A DNA stretch of 14,398 nt, from positions 1 to 14,398 of the forward strand of contig JARRCQ010000011.1 of NCBI GenBank assembly GCA_029982105.1, written 5' to 3'. This DNA is from Candidatus Atribacteria bacterium. GTDB taxonomy: Bacteria; Atribacterota; Atribacteria; Atribacterales; Caldatribacteriaceae. Position numbers and translations under genes: made by a program. The notes under the pieces are model-generated. The model searched no databases, was not told the DNA's origin, and saw only the letters and a program-made list of their open reading frames with translations. Shown here one piece after another: positions 1 to 7,437 of the stretch. Numbering within the stretch: the stretch's first letter is position 1; the number at the start of each line of letters is the position of its first letter.

Positions 1-24
1 GCTAAACAATAATTATTGTTTAGC
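1..24. repeat. 24-bp perfect palindrome upstream of the catabolic operon
   Basis: The first 24 bases are a perfect inverted repeat with no spacer. The half-site GCTAAACAATAA is followed directly by its reverse complement. The repeat may extend beyond the window edge. No T-run follows it on the + strand, so it is not a clear intrinsic terminator. It lies about 100 bp upstream of the -35 box at 126-131. It could be an operator, for example for the SorC-family regulator at the end of the operon, or the 3' hairpin of an upstream gene. Confidence 0.6.
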
Positions 25-125
25 AGCCTTTAAAAAGATGTTTATTATTAGTGATAGTTGGTTTTTTGCAGTTTCTCATTGACTATGCGTGTTTATCATA
101 GAAGCGTTACAATTGAACGAAGGGA

Positions 126-153
126 TTGACTTTAAAATTAAGTACTATAAAAT
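126..153 (+). promoter_or_regulatory. sigma70-like promoter of the sugar-catabolic operon
   Basis: TTGACT (126-131) and TAAAAT (148-153) are separated by 16 bp, giving a start near 160 and a leader of about 75 nt. The leader contains two small hairpins: TGAG/CTCA (181-184 with 191-194) and a 14-bp palindrome AAACTT-AA-AAGTTT (196-209). The Shine-Dalgarno AAAGGAG (222-228) of the isomerase follows. The call rests on consensus match and position only. Confidence 0.55.
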
Positions 154-235
154 AAAGTTGTGTTTAGGTAAATTTTCTTGTGAGCTTTTTCTCAAAAACT
201 TAAAAGTTTATTTAGCTTAAGAAAGGAGACCCAAA

Positions 236-1219
236 ATGTCTTCAGAAGAAAAATTAAAGCTTTCAGTAGGTATTTGGTGTATGGGAGGAGTATCTGACCG
301 ATTCTTGCCCCAAGGGTATGAAGAACCTGTTAGTATTCAAGAACGTATTAAAAGAGTGAAGGAAGTTCCAGAGGTAGAAGCAATTGAGTTTTTTGATGAT
401 GAGCTAGAAAAAATCAGCCCTCAAGATTTAAAGAATTTTCTCGATGAACAAGGCTTGAAGGTTAGCTGTATAAATCTTAATACTCACTCTCGTCCTAAAT
501 GGCAACTGGGAGCATTGACTCACCGAGACCCTAAGCTTAGAAGAGAAGCAATAGACGCTGCAAAGAGAGTTATTGATTTAACTGATTTATTCCAGTGTAA
601 TTCTGTGGGTCTTTGGTTAGGGGTAGATGGTTTTGATTATCCTTTTCAGGTTGATTATAGAGTAGAATGGGATTTACTTTTAGAGTCTTTAAGAGAAATT
701 ACTGATTATAATTCTCAAGTTAAAATTGCCTTAGAATATAAATTAAAAGAACCTCGACAATATCTTCTGGTGGGAAACGCTTTTCGAGCTCTTTACCTAG
801 TTAAAACTCTAAATCGGAAAAACTTAGGTGTTACAGTAGATTTTGGCCATGCTCTTATGGCCAAAGAAAATCCAGGAGAAGTGGTATCAATTCTATCTCG
901 GGAAAAAGTTCTCTATAATGTCCATTTTAATGATGCTTATCGAGAATGGGATGATGACCTTATTGCTGGCAGTACTAATCTATATGAAACCTTGGAATTC
1001 TTATATTACATCGAAAAGTCTGGTTATCAGGGTTATTTAGGTTTTGATATATTTCCATATCGAATTCATCCGGTCAAGGCACTTCAATTGTGCGCTAAAA
1101 ATACCTTAGATCTTTATAGATTGTTAAAAAGTATAGACCAGAACTCACTCCTAGAAGCTCAGGAAAAAATGGATGCAGCTCAAGCTCACGAGATAGTGAG
1201 GAAAGTATTTTTTAAATAG
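236..1219 (+). CDS. Sugar isomerase/epimerase, xylose-isomerase-like TIM barrel
   Basis: This 327-residue protein looks like a member of the xylose isomerase-like TIM-barrel superfamily, which interconverts aldoses and ketoses or epimerises ketoses using a divalent metal. Visible candidate metal ligands lie at barrel strand ends: Glu167 (ALEYK), Asp202 with His205 (VDFGHA), His230 (VHFND) and Asp271 (GFDIF). A Glu-Asp-His-Asp order is that of L-rhamnose isomerase-type enzymes, whereas ketose 3-epimerases end in Glu. The segment at 124-135 (VGLWLGVDGFDY) also recalls sugar isomerases. The start is supported by AAAGGAG (222-228) seven bases upstream of the ATG. It is the first gene of an apparent polyol/sugar operon with dehydrogenases and an FGGY kinase. 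The substrate cannot be read from sequence; the family is likely and the exact reaction is unknown. Confidence 0.8.
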   Translation: MSSEEKLKLSVGIWCMGGVSDRFLPQGYEEPVSIQERIKRVKEVPEVEAIEFFDDELEKISPQDLKNFLDEQGLKVSCINLNTHSRPKWQLGALTHRDPKLRREAIDAAKRVIDLTDLFQCNSVGLWLGVDGFDYPFQVDYRVEWDLLLESLREITDYNSQVKIALEYKLKEPRQYLLVGNAFRALYLVKTLNRKNLGVTVDFGHALMAKENPGEVVSILSREKVLYNVHFNDAYREWDDDLIAGSTNLYETLEFLYYIEKSGYQGYLGFDIFPYRIHPVKALQLCAKNTLDLYRLLKSIDQNSLLEAQEKMDAAQAHEIVRKVFFK

Positions 1220-1221
1220 TT

Positions 1222-1382
1222 TTTAGCGGGGAAGAGACAGACACTTATATTTTCTTTTTTTATATTGGGGGTTTGTGTATGAGAATTTTTGTTTTGTTTA
1301 AGAAAACATAAAGAATCCCTGAAGAATTCCTCTTCCTCGCTAAAGTTTTTCTGGGGGAAAGAATTAAAACAAAAATTCTCAT
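1222..1382 (+). repeat. Two interlocked long inverted repeats (possible RNA pseudoknot or switch)
   Basis: This fills most of the 191-bp gap between the isomerase and the first dehydrogenase. Arm A (1222-1236, TTTAGCGGGGAAGAG) pairs with A' (1330-1344) over 15 bp with one G-U. Arm B (1279-1295, ATGAGAATTTTTGTTTT) pairs perfectly with B' (1366-1382) over 17 bp. The order is A-B-A'-B', so the helices cross rather than nest. Loops are about 42, 34 and 21 nt, long enough for a pseudoknot. Alternatively the two helices are mutually exclusive states. B' ends 17 nt before the Shine-Dalgarno of the next gene. No target-site duplication or transposase is visible. Functions to consider are attenuation, mRNA processing or stability between cistrons, or a relic of a small mobile element. 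Confidence 0.65.
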
Positions 1383-1410
1383 GAGCACTTGACCAAGATG
1401 GAGGAGTAAG

Positions 1411-2430
1411 ATGTGGGCATTATTACAGGAAAATTTGGAAAAAAATAGTATCAGTTTGAGAGAAGTAGAAGAGCCTCAACCGGGGATAGGAGAAGTTAAA
1501 ATTCGAGTTCGAGCAGCAGGTATATGCGGTACTGATATTCATGGTATATCCTCTCTTAATCCACCAGTAATTTTGGGGCACGAGTTTTCTGGAGAAGTAG
1601 TAGAAATTGGGCAAGAAGTAAAAAGAATAAAAGTGGGTGATCGGGTAACTTCTGAGACCACTATTTATCGTTGCGGAGTGTGTCCTTATTGTCGGGAAGG
1701 CTTTTTTAATCTGTGTCCAGAGAGAAAAGGTATTGGCTCAGGAGCTAATGGATCTTTTGCTGAATATATTGTGGTTCCTGAGTTTGCTGTTCATGTGCTG
1801 CCGGAAAAGCTATCTTTTGAAGAAGGAGCAGTGCTTGAGCCCCTGGCTTGTGCTACTCGAGGAGTTTTGGAACAAACTAGAATTGGAGGTAATGACAAAG
1901 TAGTAGTTCTGGGTCCAGGACCGTTGGGAATTTTAGTGAGTTGGGTAGCAAAAACAAGGGGAGCTTCGGTTATTTTGGTGGGCAAGCAAGAAGATGAGTT
2001 GCGATTTCAAGTAGCTAAGGAGGGAGAAGTGGATTACCTTCTTAACTTGGATGAAGTAAACATTAAAGAGGCGATTACACAAGAAATTGATCCTTATGGA
2101 GTTGATGTGGTCTTTGAATGTTCGGGGGCATTGCCAGCTGTATCTTTAGGCTTGGAAGTTCTGAAGAAAAGAGGTCGATATGTTCAGATGGGTATTATCC
2201 ATAAACCAGTAATTGTTGATTTTGATCAATATCTCTTTTCTCGGGAGCTTAAGATTACTGGGTCTCGCACTCAAACTACATCCAGCTGGGAGAAAGCAAT
2301 TAACCTTTTAGAAAATACTAATCTTCCCTTGGAAAAAATTGTTACTCATATCTTGCCTCTTTCCCAATGGCAAGAAGGATTTGAACTTACTAAAAATAGA
2401 AAAGCTATAAAAGTTGTTCTTAAACCTTAA
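1411..2430 (+). CDS. Zinc-dependent medium-chain alcohol/polyol dehydrogenase (first of two)
   Basis: A 339-residue MDR-family dehydrogenase of the sorbitol/threonine dehydrogenase type, expected to oxidise a secondary alcohol of a polyol or sugar acid with NAD(P). Catalytic zinc residues are Cys39 (GICGTD), His57-Glu58 (GHEFSG) and Glu143 (LEPLAC). The four structural-zinc cysteines are Cys88, Cys91, Cys94 and Cys102. The nucleotide-binding loop GPGPLG lies at 168-173; the following strand reads ILVGKQEDE, so cofactor preference is unclear. GGAGGAG (1400-1406) sits only four bases before the ATG. It is followed 14 bp later by the E1-alpha gene, suggesting cotranscription. The unusual inverted-repeat block lies immediately upstream. 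The family is secure; the substrate is unknown. Confidence 0.88.
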   Translation: MWALLQENLEKNSISLREVEEPQPGIGEVKIRVRAAGICGTDIHGISSLNPPVILGHEFSGEVVEIGQEVKRIKVGDRVTSETTIYRCGVCPYCREGFFNLCPERKGIGSGANGSFAEYIVVPEFAVHVLPEKLSFEEGAVLEPLACATRGVLEQTRIGGNDKVVVLGPGPLGILVSWVAKTRGASVILVGKQEDELRFQVAKEGEVDYLLNLDEVNIKEAITQEIDPYGVDVVFECSGALPAVSLGLEVLKKRGRYVQMGIIHKPVIVDFDQYLFSRELKITGSRTQTTSSWEKAINLLENTNLPLEKIVTHILPLSQWQEGFELTKNRKAIKVVLKP

Positions 2431-2444
2431 GAGGAGATGATAAA

Positions 2445-3398
2445 GTGCTTTCCCTGGAAGATAAATTGGATATGTATAGAAAGATGTATCTTATTCGTAC
2501 TTTTGAAGAGCGGGCTGAAGAACTTTATATGGAGGGAAAAATTTGGGGTACTTTTCACCTCTATGTAGGAGAAGAAGCAGTAGCGGTAGGAGCCTGTTAT
2601 GCCCTCAGAGCAGATGACTATATTACTTCTACTCATCGGGGTCATGGTCATTGTATAGCCAAAGGTGCTGATGTGAAGCGGATGATGGCAGAATTATTAG
2701 CTAGGGATACTGGATATTGCCATGGGCTAGGAGGGTCAATGCATATTGCCGATGTGGAGAAGGGAAACTTAGGAGCTACTGGCATTGTAGGCTCGGGTAT
2801 ACCTATTGCCACAGGTGCTGCCCTGGGGTGTAAATTGCAAAACAATGATAAAGTGGTTCTTTGTTTTTTTGGTGATGGGGCAGCTAACACTGGAGCTTTC
2901 CATGAATCAGTAAATATGGCAGCTATTTTCCGCCTTCCTGTAGTATTTGTTTGTGAAAATAACATGTATGCTATGAGCTTTTCAGTGAAAAAAGCCTTTG
3001 CTCTTCCTGATATTGCTGAGCGAGCTAAAGGATATGGGATTCCAGGGGTGAGTATTGATGGAAATAATGTGTTGGAAATGTATGAAACTACTAAAGTAGC
3101 AGTAGAAAGAGCACGTCAGGGAGAAGGTCCAACCTTTATAGAAGCCCGAACTTATCGCTGGAAAGGGCATTCCAAAAGTGATCGGCAGTCTTATCGAACA
3201 AAAGAGGAAGTTCGAGAATGGATGAGTAAGGACCCTATTAAGTTTCTAGAAAAATATCTCCGAGAAGAAAAAGTTGGAGAAGAAGAATTAGAAAATATTA
3301 AAAAGCAGGTGGAAAGAGATATAGAAGAAGCGATAAATTTCGCTCTGGAAAGTCCTGAACCTACTTTGGAGGAAGCAAGGAGAATGGTTTATGCCTAA
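2445..3398 (+). CDS. TPP-dependent 2-oxoacid/acetoin dehydrogenase E1 component, alpha subunit
   Basis: A 317-residue E1-alpha subunit of the pyruvate/acetoin/branched-chain dehydrogenase family. The TPP-Mg motif runs from GDG (143-145) to ENN (171-173). The conserved HRGHGH (64-69) and the active-site loop with GHS (241-243) and the SYRTKEEV segment (249-256) are present. Length is normal for bacterial split E1. Translation starts at a GTG with GAGGAG (2431-2436) eight bases upstream. The reading frame overlaps the beta-subunit gene by 8 bp, indicating coupled synthesis of an alpha2beta2 enzyme. Family members decarboxylate a 2-oxoacid or cleave acetoin and pass the acyl group to a lipoylated E2. 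No E2 or E3 is nearby, so the acyl acceptor here is unknown. Annotation as pyruvate, acetoin or another 2-oxo substrate enzyme cannot be decided from this sequence. Confidence 0.88.
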   Translation: MLSLEDKLDMYRKMYLIRTFEERAEELYMEGKIWGTFHLYVGEEAVAVGACYALRADDYITSTHRGHGHCIAKGADVKRMMAELLARDTGYCHGLGGSMHIADVEKGNLGATGIVGSGIPIATGAALGCKLQNNDKVVLCFFGDGAANTGAFHESVNMAAIFRLPVVFVCENNMYAMSFSVKKAFALPDIAERAKGYGIPGVSIDGNNVLEMYETTKVAVERARQGEGPTFIEARTYRWKGHSKSDRQSYRTKEEVREWMSKDPIKFLEKYLREEKVGEEELENIKKQVERDIEEAINFALESPEPTLEEARRMVYA

Positions 3399-4371
3399 TA
3401 GAGAAATTACTTATGCTGAGGCTTTACGAGAAGCTATACGAGAGGAAATGAAAAAAGATCCCAAGGTATTTCTTCTGGGAGAAGATATTGGAATATATGG
3501 AGGATCTTTTGGGGTGACTCAAGGGTTAATTGAGGAATTTGGCCCAGAGAGGGTAATAGATACCCCTATCTCGGAGATAGCCATCATCGGTGGAGCAACA
3601 GGAGCGGCGCTGGTGGGGATGCGTCCAATAGCTGAGATTATGTTTTTCGATTTTATGACTATCGGCTCAGACCAACTGGTGAACCAAGCAGCTAAAATCC
3701 ATTTTATGTTTGGTGGGAAAGCCAAAGTTCCTATGGTAGTTCGTGCTCCAGCAGGTTCAGGAACTGGAGCGGCTGGGCATCATTCAGGGAGTCTGGAGTC
3801 TTGGTTTGCTCATGTTCCAGGGTTAAAAGTTGTAGCTCCTTCTACTTCTTATGATGCTAAGGGTTTATTAAAAAGTGCAATAAGAGATGATAATCCGGTG
3901 GTTTTTGTAGAACATAAACTCCTGTATAAAACTAAGGGTCAAGTTCCTGAAGAGGAATATTATATTCCTATAGGAAAAGCTGAAATTAAAAAAGAGGGCA
4001 AAGATGCAACGGTGATTGGTTATTCTATAATGATTCCTCGTGCTCTTGAGGCATCTAAGATATTAGCTCAGGAAGGAATTGACATAGAAGTAGTAGATAT
4101 TAGAAGCCTTAGGCCTCTGGATACCGATACCATAGCTCGTTCGGTTAAAAAAACTAATCGGGCAATGGTGGTTTATGAACCTCCTCGCTTCGGAGGGTTT
4201 GGAGCAGAAATATCTGCATGGGTGGGAGAAGAATTGTTTGATTATTTAGATGCGCCAGTTGTCCGCTTAGGAGGAGAGGAGATGCCGCCTCCTTATAATC
4301 CTAATTTAGAGCGGAAAATAGTTCCTCAAATTGAGGATATTGTTCGGGAAATTAAAAAGTTGGTGGGATAA
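3391..4371 (+). CDS. TPP-dependent 2-oxoacid/acetoin dehydrogenase E1 component, beta subunit
   Basis: A 326-residue E1-beta subunit, with an N-terminal pyrimidine-binding transketolase-like domain and a C-terminal transketolase-C domain. Glu62 in TPISEIAI is the expected glutamate that activates TPP. His131 in [16 protein letters not shown] (129-144) corresponds to the conserved active-site histidine; the residue before it is His130 rather than the common Gln. The C-terminal half carries the typical [11 protein letters not shown] (235-245) and PPPYNPNLE (300-308) segments. The ATG lies inside the 3' end of the alpha gene, preceded by AAGGAG (3377-3382), supporting translational coupling. It completes the E1 heterotetramer with the upstream gene. 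A small cupin follows 19 bp downstream. Confidence 0.88.
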   Translation: MPNREITYAEALREAIREEMKKDPKVFLLGEDIGIYGGSFGVTQGLIEEFGPERVIDTPISEIAIIGGATGAALVGMRPIAEIMFFDFMTIGSDQLVNQAAKIHFMFGGKAKVPMVVRAPAGSGTGAAGHHSGSLESWFAHVPGLKVVAPSTSYDAKGLLKSAIRDDNPVVFVEHKLLYKTKGQVPEEEYYIPIGKAEIKKEGKDATVIGYSIMIPRALEASKILAQEGIDIEVVDIRSLRPLDTDTIARSVKKTNRAMVVYEPPRFGGFGAEISAWVGEELFDYLDAPVVRLGGEEMPPPYNPNLERKIVPQIEDIVREIKKLVG

Positions 4372-4390
4372 AAGCTGAGGTGATGATGAA

Positions 4391-4798
4391 ATGGGAGTAA
4401 TACACAAGTTTCAAAAATCTGATAAGGAATGGAATTGGGAAGGAGTAACTAAAAAAGATTATCCTTTGACTTCTGACCCCGGAGGAGCACGGGGGGTAAG
4501 CGTGCGTTGGCTCATTGGCAGGGAAGAGGGAGCTCCCTATTTTGCTCTTCGTTATTTTGAAGTTGAGCCAGGTGGCCAGACAGTTTTGGACCAACATCAG
4601 CATGACCATGGAGTATTCATTTTACGAGGCAATGGGACAGTGGTTTTAGGGGAAGAGAAAAAAGATGTATCTCCGGGAGACGTTATTTATATTCCTCCTG
4701 GAGAAGTACATCAATTAATTAATCGAGGAGCGGAGATATTTGGCTTTCTTTGTATCATTCCCAATAAAGAGCACTTGAAATCTATAGGAATATTATAG
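4391..4798 (+). CDS. Small single-domain cupin protein
   Basis: A 135-residue cytosolic cupin with one beta-barrel. Motif 1 is represented by DQHQHDHGVFILRGNG (67-82), giving His69, His71 and His73. The glutamate usual in motif 1 is not evident, being replaced by Gly, Val or Phe depending on alignment. Motif 2 is PGDVIYIPPGEVHQLIN (95-111), with His107. A three- or four-histidine metal site is plausible. Small cupins in sugar operons can be isomerases, epimerases, lyases or sensors, and the sequence does not choose between these. A Shine-Dalgarno GAGGTGA (4377-4383) precedes the ATG. Its position between the E1 pair and the second dehydrogenase suggests a role in the same pathway, perhaps handling an unstable keto intermediate (inference). 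Confidence 0.8.
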   Translation: MGVIHKFQKSDKEWNWEGVTKKDYPLTSDPGGARGVSVRWLIGREEGAPYFALRYFEVEPGGQTVLDQHQHDHGVFILRGNGTVVLGEEKKDVSPGDVIYIPPGEVHQLINRGAEIFGFLCIIPNKEHLKSIGIL

Positions 4799-4827
4799 AT
4801 TAAGATTACTGACTTTGGAGCGGATCT

Positions 4828-5847
4828 ATGAAAGCCCTAAAATACTATGATAGAAAAACAGTGAAGATGGAGGAAGTACCTATTCCTCAGTTGGAAGATG
4901 ATGAGGTTTTAGTGGAAACTAAGGCCTGTGGTATCTGTAGTAGTGATGTAATGGACTGGTATCGTGAGCCTCATGCCCCCACTTTTTTTGGTCACGAACC
5001 AGCAGGTGTAATAGTCGAGGCTGGTTCTATGGTTAAGGATTTTCAACCGGGAGACCGAGTTTTTGTCCATCATCATGTTCCTTGCTTTGTATGTCATTAT
5101 TGCCGGAAAGGCAATTATTCTATGTGTCCGAGCTTCCGAGAAAATGGAATCTATCCTGGAGGGTTTTCCCAATTTATAAAAGTAAAGGGAGAAAATGTGA
5201 GAAAAGGGTTACTTATTCTGCCCCCTGCTCTTTCCTTTATTGATGCTACTTTGATTGAACCAATAGCTTGTTGCCTGCAGGCAATATATAGATCGGGAAT
5301 TTCGGTAGGCGATACTGTGGTGATAATAGGTGCGGGATTTAATGGGTTGATTTTGACTTTTCTATCAAAGATTTTTGGTTCTCAAAAAACTATAGTAGTG
5401 GAACCAGATGAATTTAGATTGAAACTTGCTTCTCGCTTAGGAGCGGATGAAGGAATAAATCCTCACAGACAAAATACGATAGAAGCTATTAAGGAGGTAA
5501 ATGGAGGAAAATTGGCAGACGTAGTTTTAGTTACTCCTCCCTTTCCCCAGGTAGTGGAAAGTTCTATATCATTAGTAGATCGAGGAGGAACTTTGGTTTT
5601 ATACGCTCCTTCAGCTCCAGAAGAAAGCTTTGCTTTTCCCATTTATCAGGTGTATTTTTCTCAAATTACGATAAAAACTAGTTATTCGGCTTCTCCGCTT
5701 CTAACTAGAGAAGCACTGACACTGTTGAATAGTAATAGAAACGATATTAATCAGCTTATTAGTGTATATCCTTTTTCAGACTTTGAGAAAGCTTTTTCAG
5801 CAGTAAGGCATGATAAAACGTTAGTTAAAGTGGTTTTAGAATTTTAG
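4828..5847 (+). CDS. Zinc-dependent medium-chain alcohol/polyol dehydrogenase (second of two)
   Basis: A 339-residue MDR dehydrogenase of sorbitol dehydrogenase type, the same length as the first but divergent in sequence. Catalytic zinc residues are Cys37 (GICSSD), His56-Glu57 (GHEPAG) and Glu144 (IEPIAC). Structural-zinc cysteines Cys86, Cys89, Cys92 and Cys100 are all present. The dinucleotide loop is GAGFNG (168-173), followed by an acidic residue at VVEPDE (190-195), which favours NAD over NADP. It should oxidise a polyol or hydroxy-acid carbon. Two different dehydrogenases in one operon suggest two oxidation steps or two substrates. It is separated by 29 bp from the cupin and 30 bp from the kinase, with its own GGAGCGG ribosome site before the ATG. 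Confidence 0.88.
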   Translation: MKALKYYDRKTVKMEEVPIPQLEDDEVLVETKACGICSSDVMDWYREPHAPTFFGHEPAGVIVEAGSMVKDFQPGDRVFVHHHVPCFVCHYCRKGNYSMCPSFRENGIYPGGFSQFIKVKGENVRKGLLILPPALSFIDATLIEPIACCLQAIYRSGISVGDTVVIIGAGFNGLILTFLSKIFGSQKTIVVEPDEFRLKLASRLGADEGINPHRQNTIEAIKEVNGGKLADVVLVTPPFPQVVESSISLVDRGGTLVLYAPSAPEESFAFPIYQVYFSQITIKTSYSASPLLTREALTLLNSNRNDINQLISVYPFSDFEKAFSAVRHDKTLVKVVLEF

Positions 5848-5865
5848 GTTATTTTCAGTAAGGAG

Positions 5866-5875
5866 GCCTTAAGGC
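5866..5875 (+). promoter_or_regulatory. Palindrome between ribosome site and start codon of the kinase
   Basis: GCCTTAAGGC is a perfect 10-bp palindrome lying between AAGGAGG (5860-5866) and the kinase ATG at 5878. It stretches the spacer to 11 bases, longer than for neighbouring genes. It could fold into a short hairpin that brings ribosome site and start codon together, or be fortuitous. Confidence 0.3.
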
Positions 5876-5877
5876 TA

Positions 5878-7437
5878 ATGGACCAGCTTCTTTTAGGGGT
5901 AGACCTTGGCACTAGCAATGTTAAGGCAGTTCTTTTTGATACTCAAGGGAAAGTTGTTTCTTCATCGACTCGGGAATTGGCTATTGTTAGTGAACGATCG
6001 AGCGAGGCTGAGCAAGATATGGAAGAGGTTTGGCAAGAGACAGCTCAAGCTATTGCTCAGTGCATTGCTACCTCAGGAAAAAATTCGGCAGATATTGCTG
6101 CTTTGGGAGTAACCGGACAGGGAACTGGCTGTTGGTTGCTTGATACTCACCTCCAGCCCATAGGTCGAGCTATAATCTGGATAGATGGTAGAGCAGCGGA
6201 AATGATCGATGAGTGGAAGGACGATGGAAGGCATAGCCAAGCTTTTAATATGACCAGCAACTGTCTTTTTACCGGGTCACCAGTAGCTATTCTGGCCTGG
6301 TTAAAAAGACATCGGCCGGAAGTTTTAGAAAAAGCTCGATATTTTATGTTTGCCAAAGATTGGATAAAATTTAAGTTAACTGGAGTTATAGTTACTGACT
6401 CTTCTGATTTATTTATGTTGCCTCAGCCTATAGCCGGAGAAATTTCTCCCCTATTAAAAATGTTTGGCCTCTCTGATTTAGAGAGAATTATTCCTCCTGC
6501 AGAGAGCGCTTTCACAATTATAGGGAAAGTTGGAGAAGAGGCAGCTGCAGCTACTGGACTCCAAGTAGGCACTCCAGTAGTTAACGGTGTGGTAGACGTA
6601 GCTTCTTGTGCTATTGCTTTGGGGATTTTAGAATTTGGTCAGGTTTATTCTATTTTAGGTACTACTTGTTTTAATGCCTTTTTGAGTGATAAATCTAATA
6701 AACTTTTTGAACCTCCAGGGGTGGGAATTACTGTTTCTTATCCTCTAAAAGATGCATATCTTCGAGCAATGGGAACTATGGCAGGTACTTTAAGTTTAGA
6801 CTGGTTTATAACCCGCTTTTTATCCGATCAAAAAGAGTTTTATTCTGAGAAAAGTTCATTGTTTTCTTTTTTAGAAAGTGAAGCTCAAAAGATTTTGCCG
6901 GGTTCAGAGGGAGTAGTGTTTCTTCCTTATATTAGTCCGGGAGGAGAAAGAGCTCCTTTTATTAACCCTCATGCTCAGGGAATTTTTTTTGGTTTACGCT
7001 ATAACCATACCAGGTCTCATCTGTTGCGAGCAGTGTACGAAGGGGTAGCATTTTCTATTATGGATTGTTTTCGAGCTTTTTCCATTTCTTTTGAAGAAAT
7101 GAAACTTACTGGTGGGGGATCTAAGAGTCCTTTTTGGTGTCAACTAATTTCAGATGCTTTGGCTACCAGAGTGGTGGTGCCAAAAACACAAGAATTAGGA
7201 GCTTTGGGAGTAGCTTTGATAGCTGGAGTGGGGATTGGCATTTTCCCCAACTTGCCAGAAGCTCATAGAACTACTTTTCAAGTTGATAGGGTTTTTTATC
7301 CCGATTTAGTATCTCATCAATTCTATCAGGAGAGATTTAGGATTTATCAGGATTTGAGAACTAAATTAGAAGATATTTGGAGTTTAAATGATTACCAAGT
7401 GGAGAAATTTAATCGGGGGATAAATAATGGTCGATAG
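5878..7437 (+). CDS. FGGY-family carbohydrate kinase (xylulokinase/erythritol-kinase-like)
   Basis: A 519-residue sugar kinase of the FGGY family, which phosphorylates ketoses, polyols or sugar acids with ATP. The N-terminal actin-like ATPase segment is GVDLGTSNVKAVLFD (7-21), followed by GQGTGCWLLD (80-89) and IWIDGRA (100-106). The predicted catalytic base is Asp240 in VVNGVVDVASCA (234-245). The signature LPYISPGGERAPF (349-361) and the adenosine-binding TGGGSKSPFW (411-420) are intact. AAGGAGG (5860-5866) lies 11 bases from the ATG, with a 10-bp palindrome between. The stop overlaps the SorC regulator start by 11 bp, an arrangement recalling the erythritol kinase/regulator pair of Brucella (established for that system; only an analogy here). 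The exact substrate is unknown. Confidence 0.87.
   Translation: MDQLLLGVDLGTSNVKAVLFDTQGKVVSSSTRELAIVSERSSEAEQDMEEVWQETAQAIAQCIATSGKNSADIAALGVTGQGTGCWLLDTHLQPIGRAIIWIDGRAAEMIDEWKDDGRHSQAFNMTSNCLFTGSPVAILAWLKRHRPEVLEKARYFMFAKDWIKFKLTGVIVTDSSDLFMLPQPIAGEISPLLKMFGLSDLERIIPPAESAFTIIGKVGEEAAAATGLQVGTPVVNGVVDVASCAIALGILEFGQVYSILGTTCFNAFLSDKSNKLFEPPGVGITVSYPLKDAYLRAMGTMAGTLSLDWFITRFLSDQKEFYSEKSSLFSFLESEAQKILPGSEGVVFLPYISPGGERAPFINPHAQGIFFGLRYNHTRSHLLRAVYEGVAFSIMDCFRAFSISFEEMKLTGGGSKSPFWCQLISDALATRVVVPKTQELGALGVALIAGVGIGIFPNLPEAHRTTFQVDRVFYPDLVSHQFYQERFRIYQDLRTKLEDIWSLNDYQVEKFNRGINNGR

Noticed and set aside
1279..1311. A 10-codon frame (MRIFVLFKKT) inside the interlocked repeat, preceded by GGGGG
   Set aside because: The frame coincides with repeat arm B, the upstream GGGGG is a poor ribosome site, and no run of regulatory codons for an amino acid is present.
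1279..1382. Miniature transposable element bounded by 17-bp terminal inverted repeats
   Set aside because: Not adopted as the call: no target-site duplication is evident, and the A/A' stem crosses the boundary, which a simple insertion would not explain. Genome copy number would decide.
1391..1401. The 11-mer GACCAAGATGG at 1391-1401 repeats at 8491-8501, near GAGCAC in both cases
   Set aside because: Many exact 11-mer repeats are expected by chance in a 14-kb window, and the order and spacing of the flanking motif differ.
2648..2965. A 105-codon minus-strand frame opposite E1-alpha
   Set aside because: It is antisense to a clearly conserved gene, has a low-complexity composition and no ribosome site. 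Other antisense frames in the window were rejected for the same reason.
2445..4371. Split transketolase instead of an E1 pair
   Set aside because: The GDG...ENN spacing, the GHS loop with SYRTKEEV, and the E1-beta signatures match 2-oxoacid-dehydrogenase E1 subunits rather than transketolase halves.
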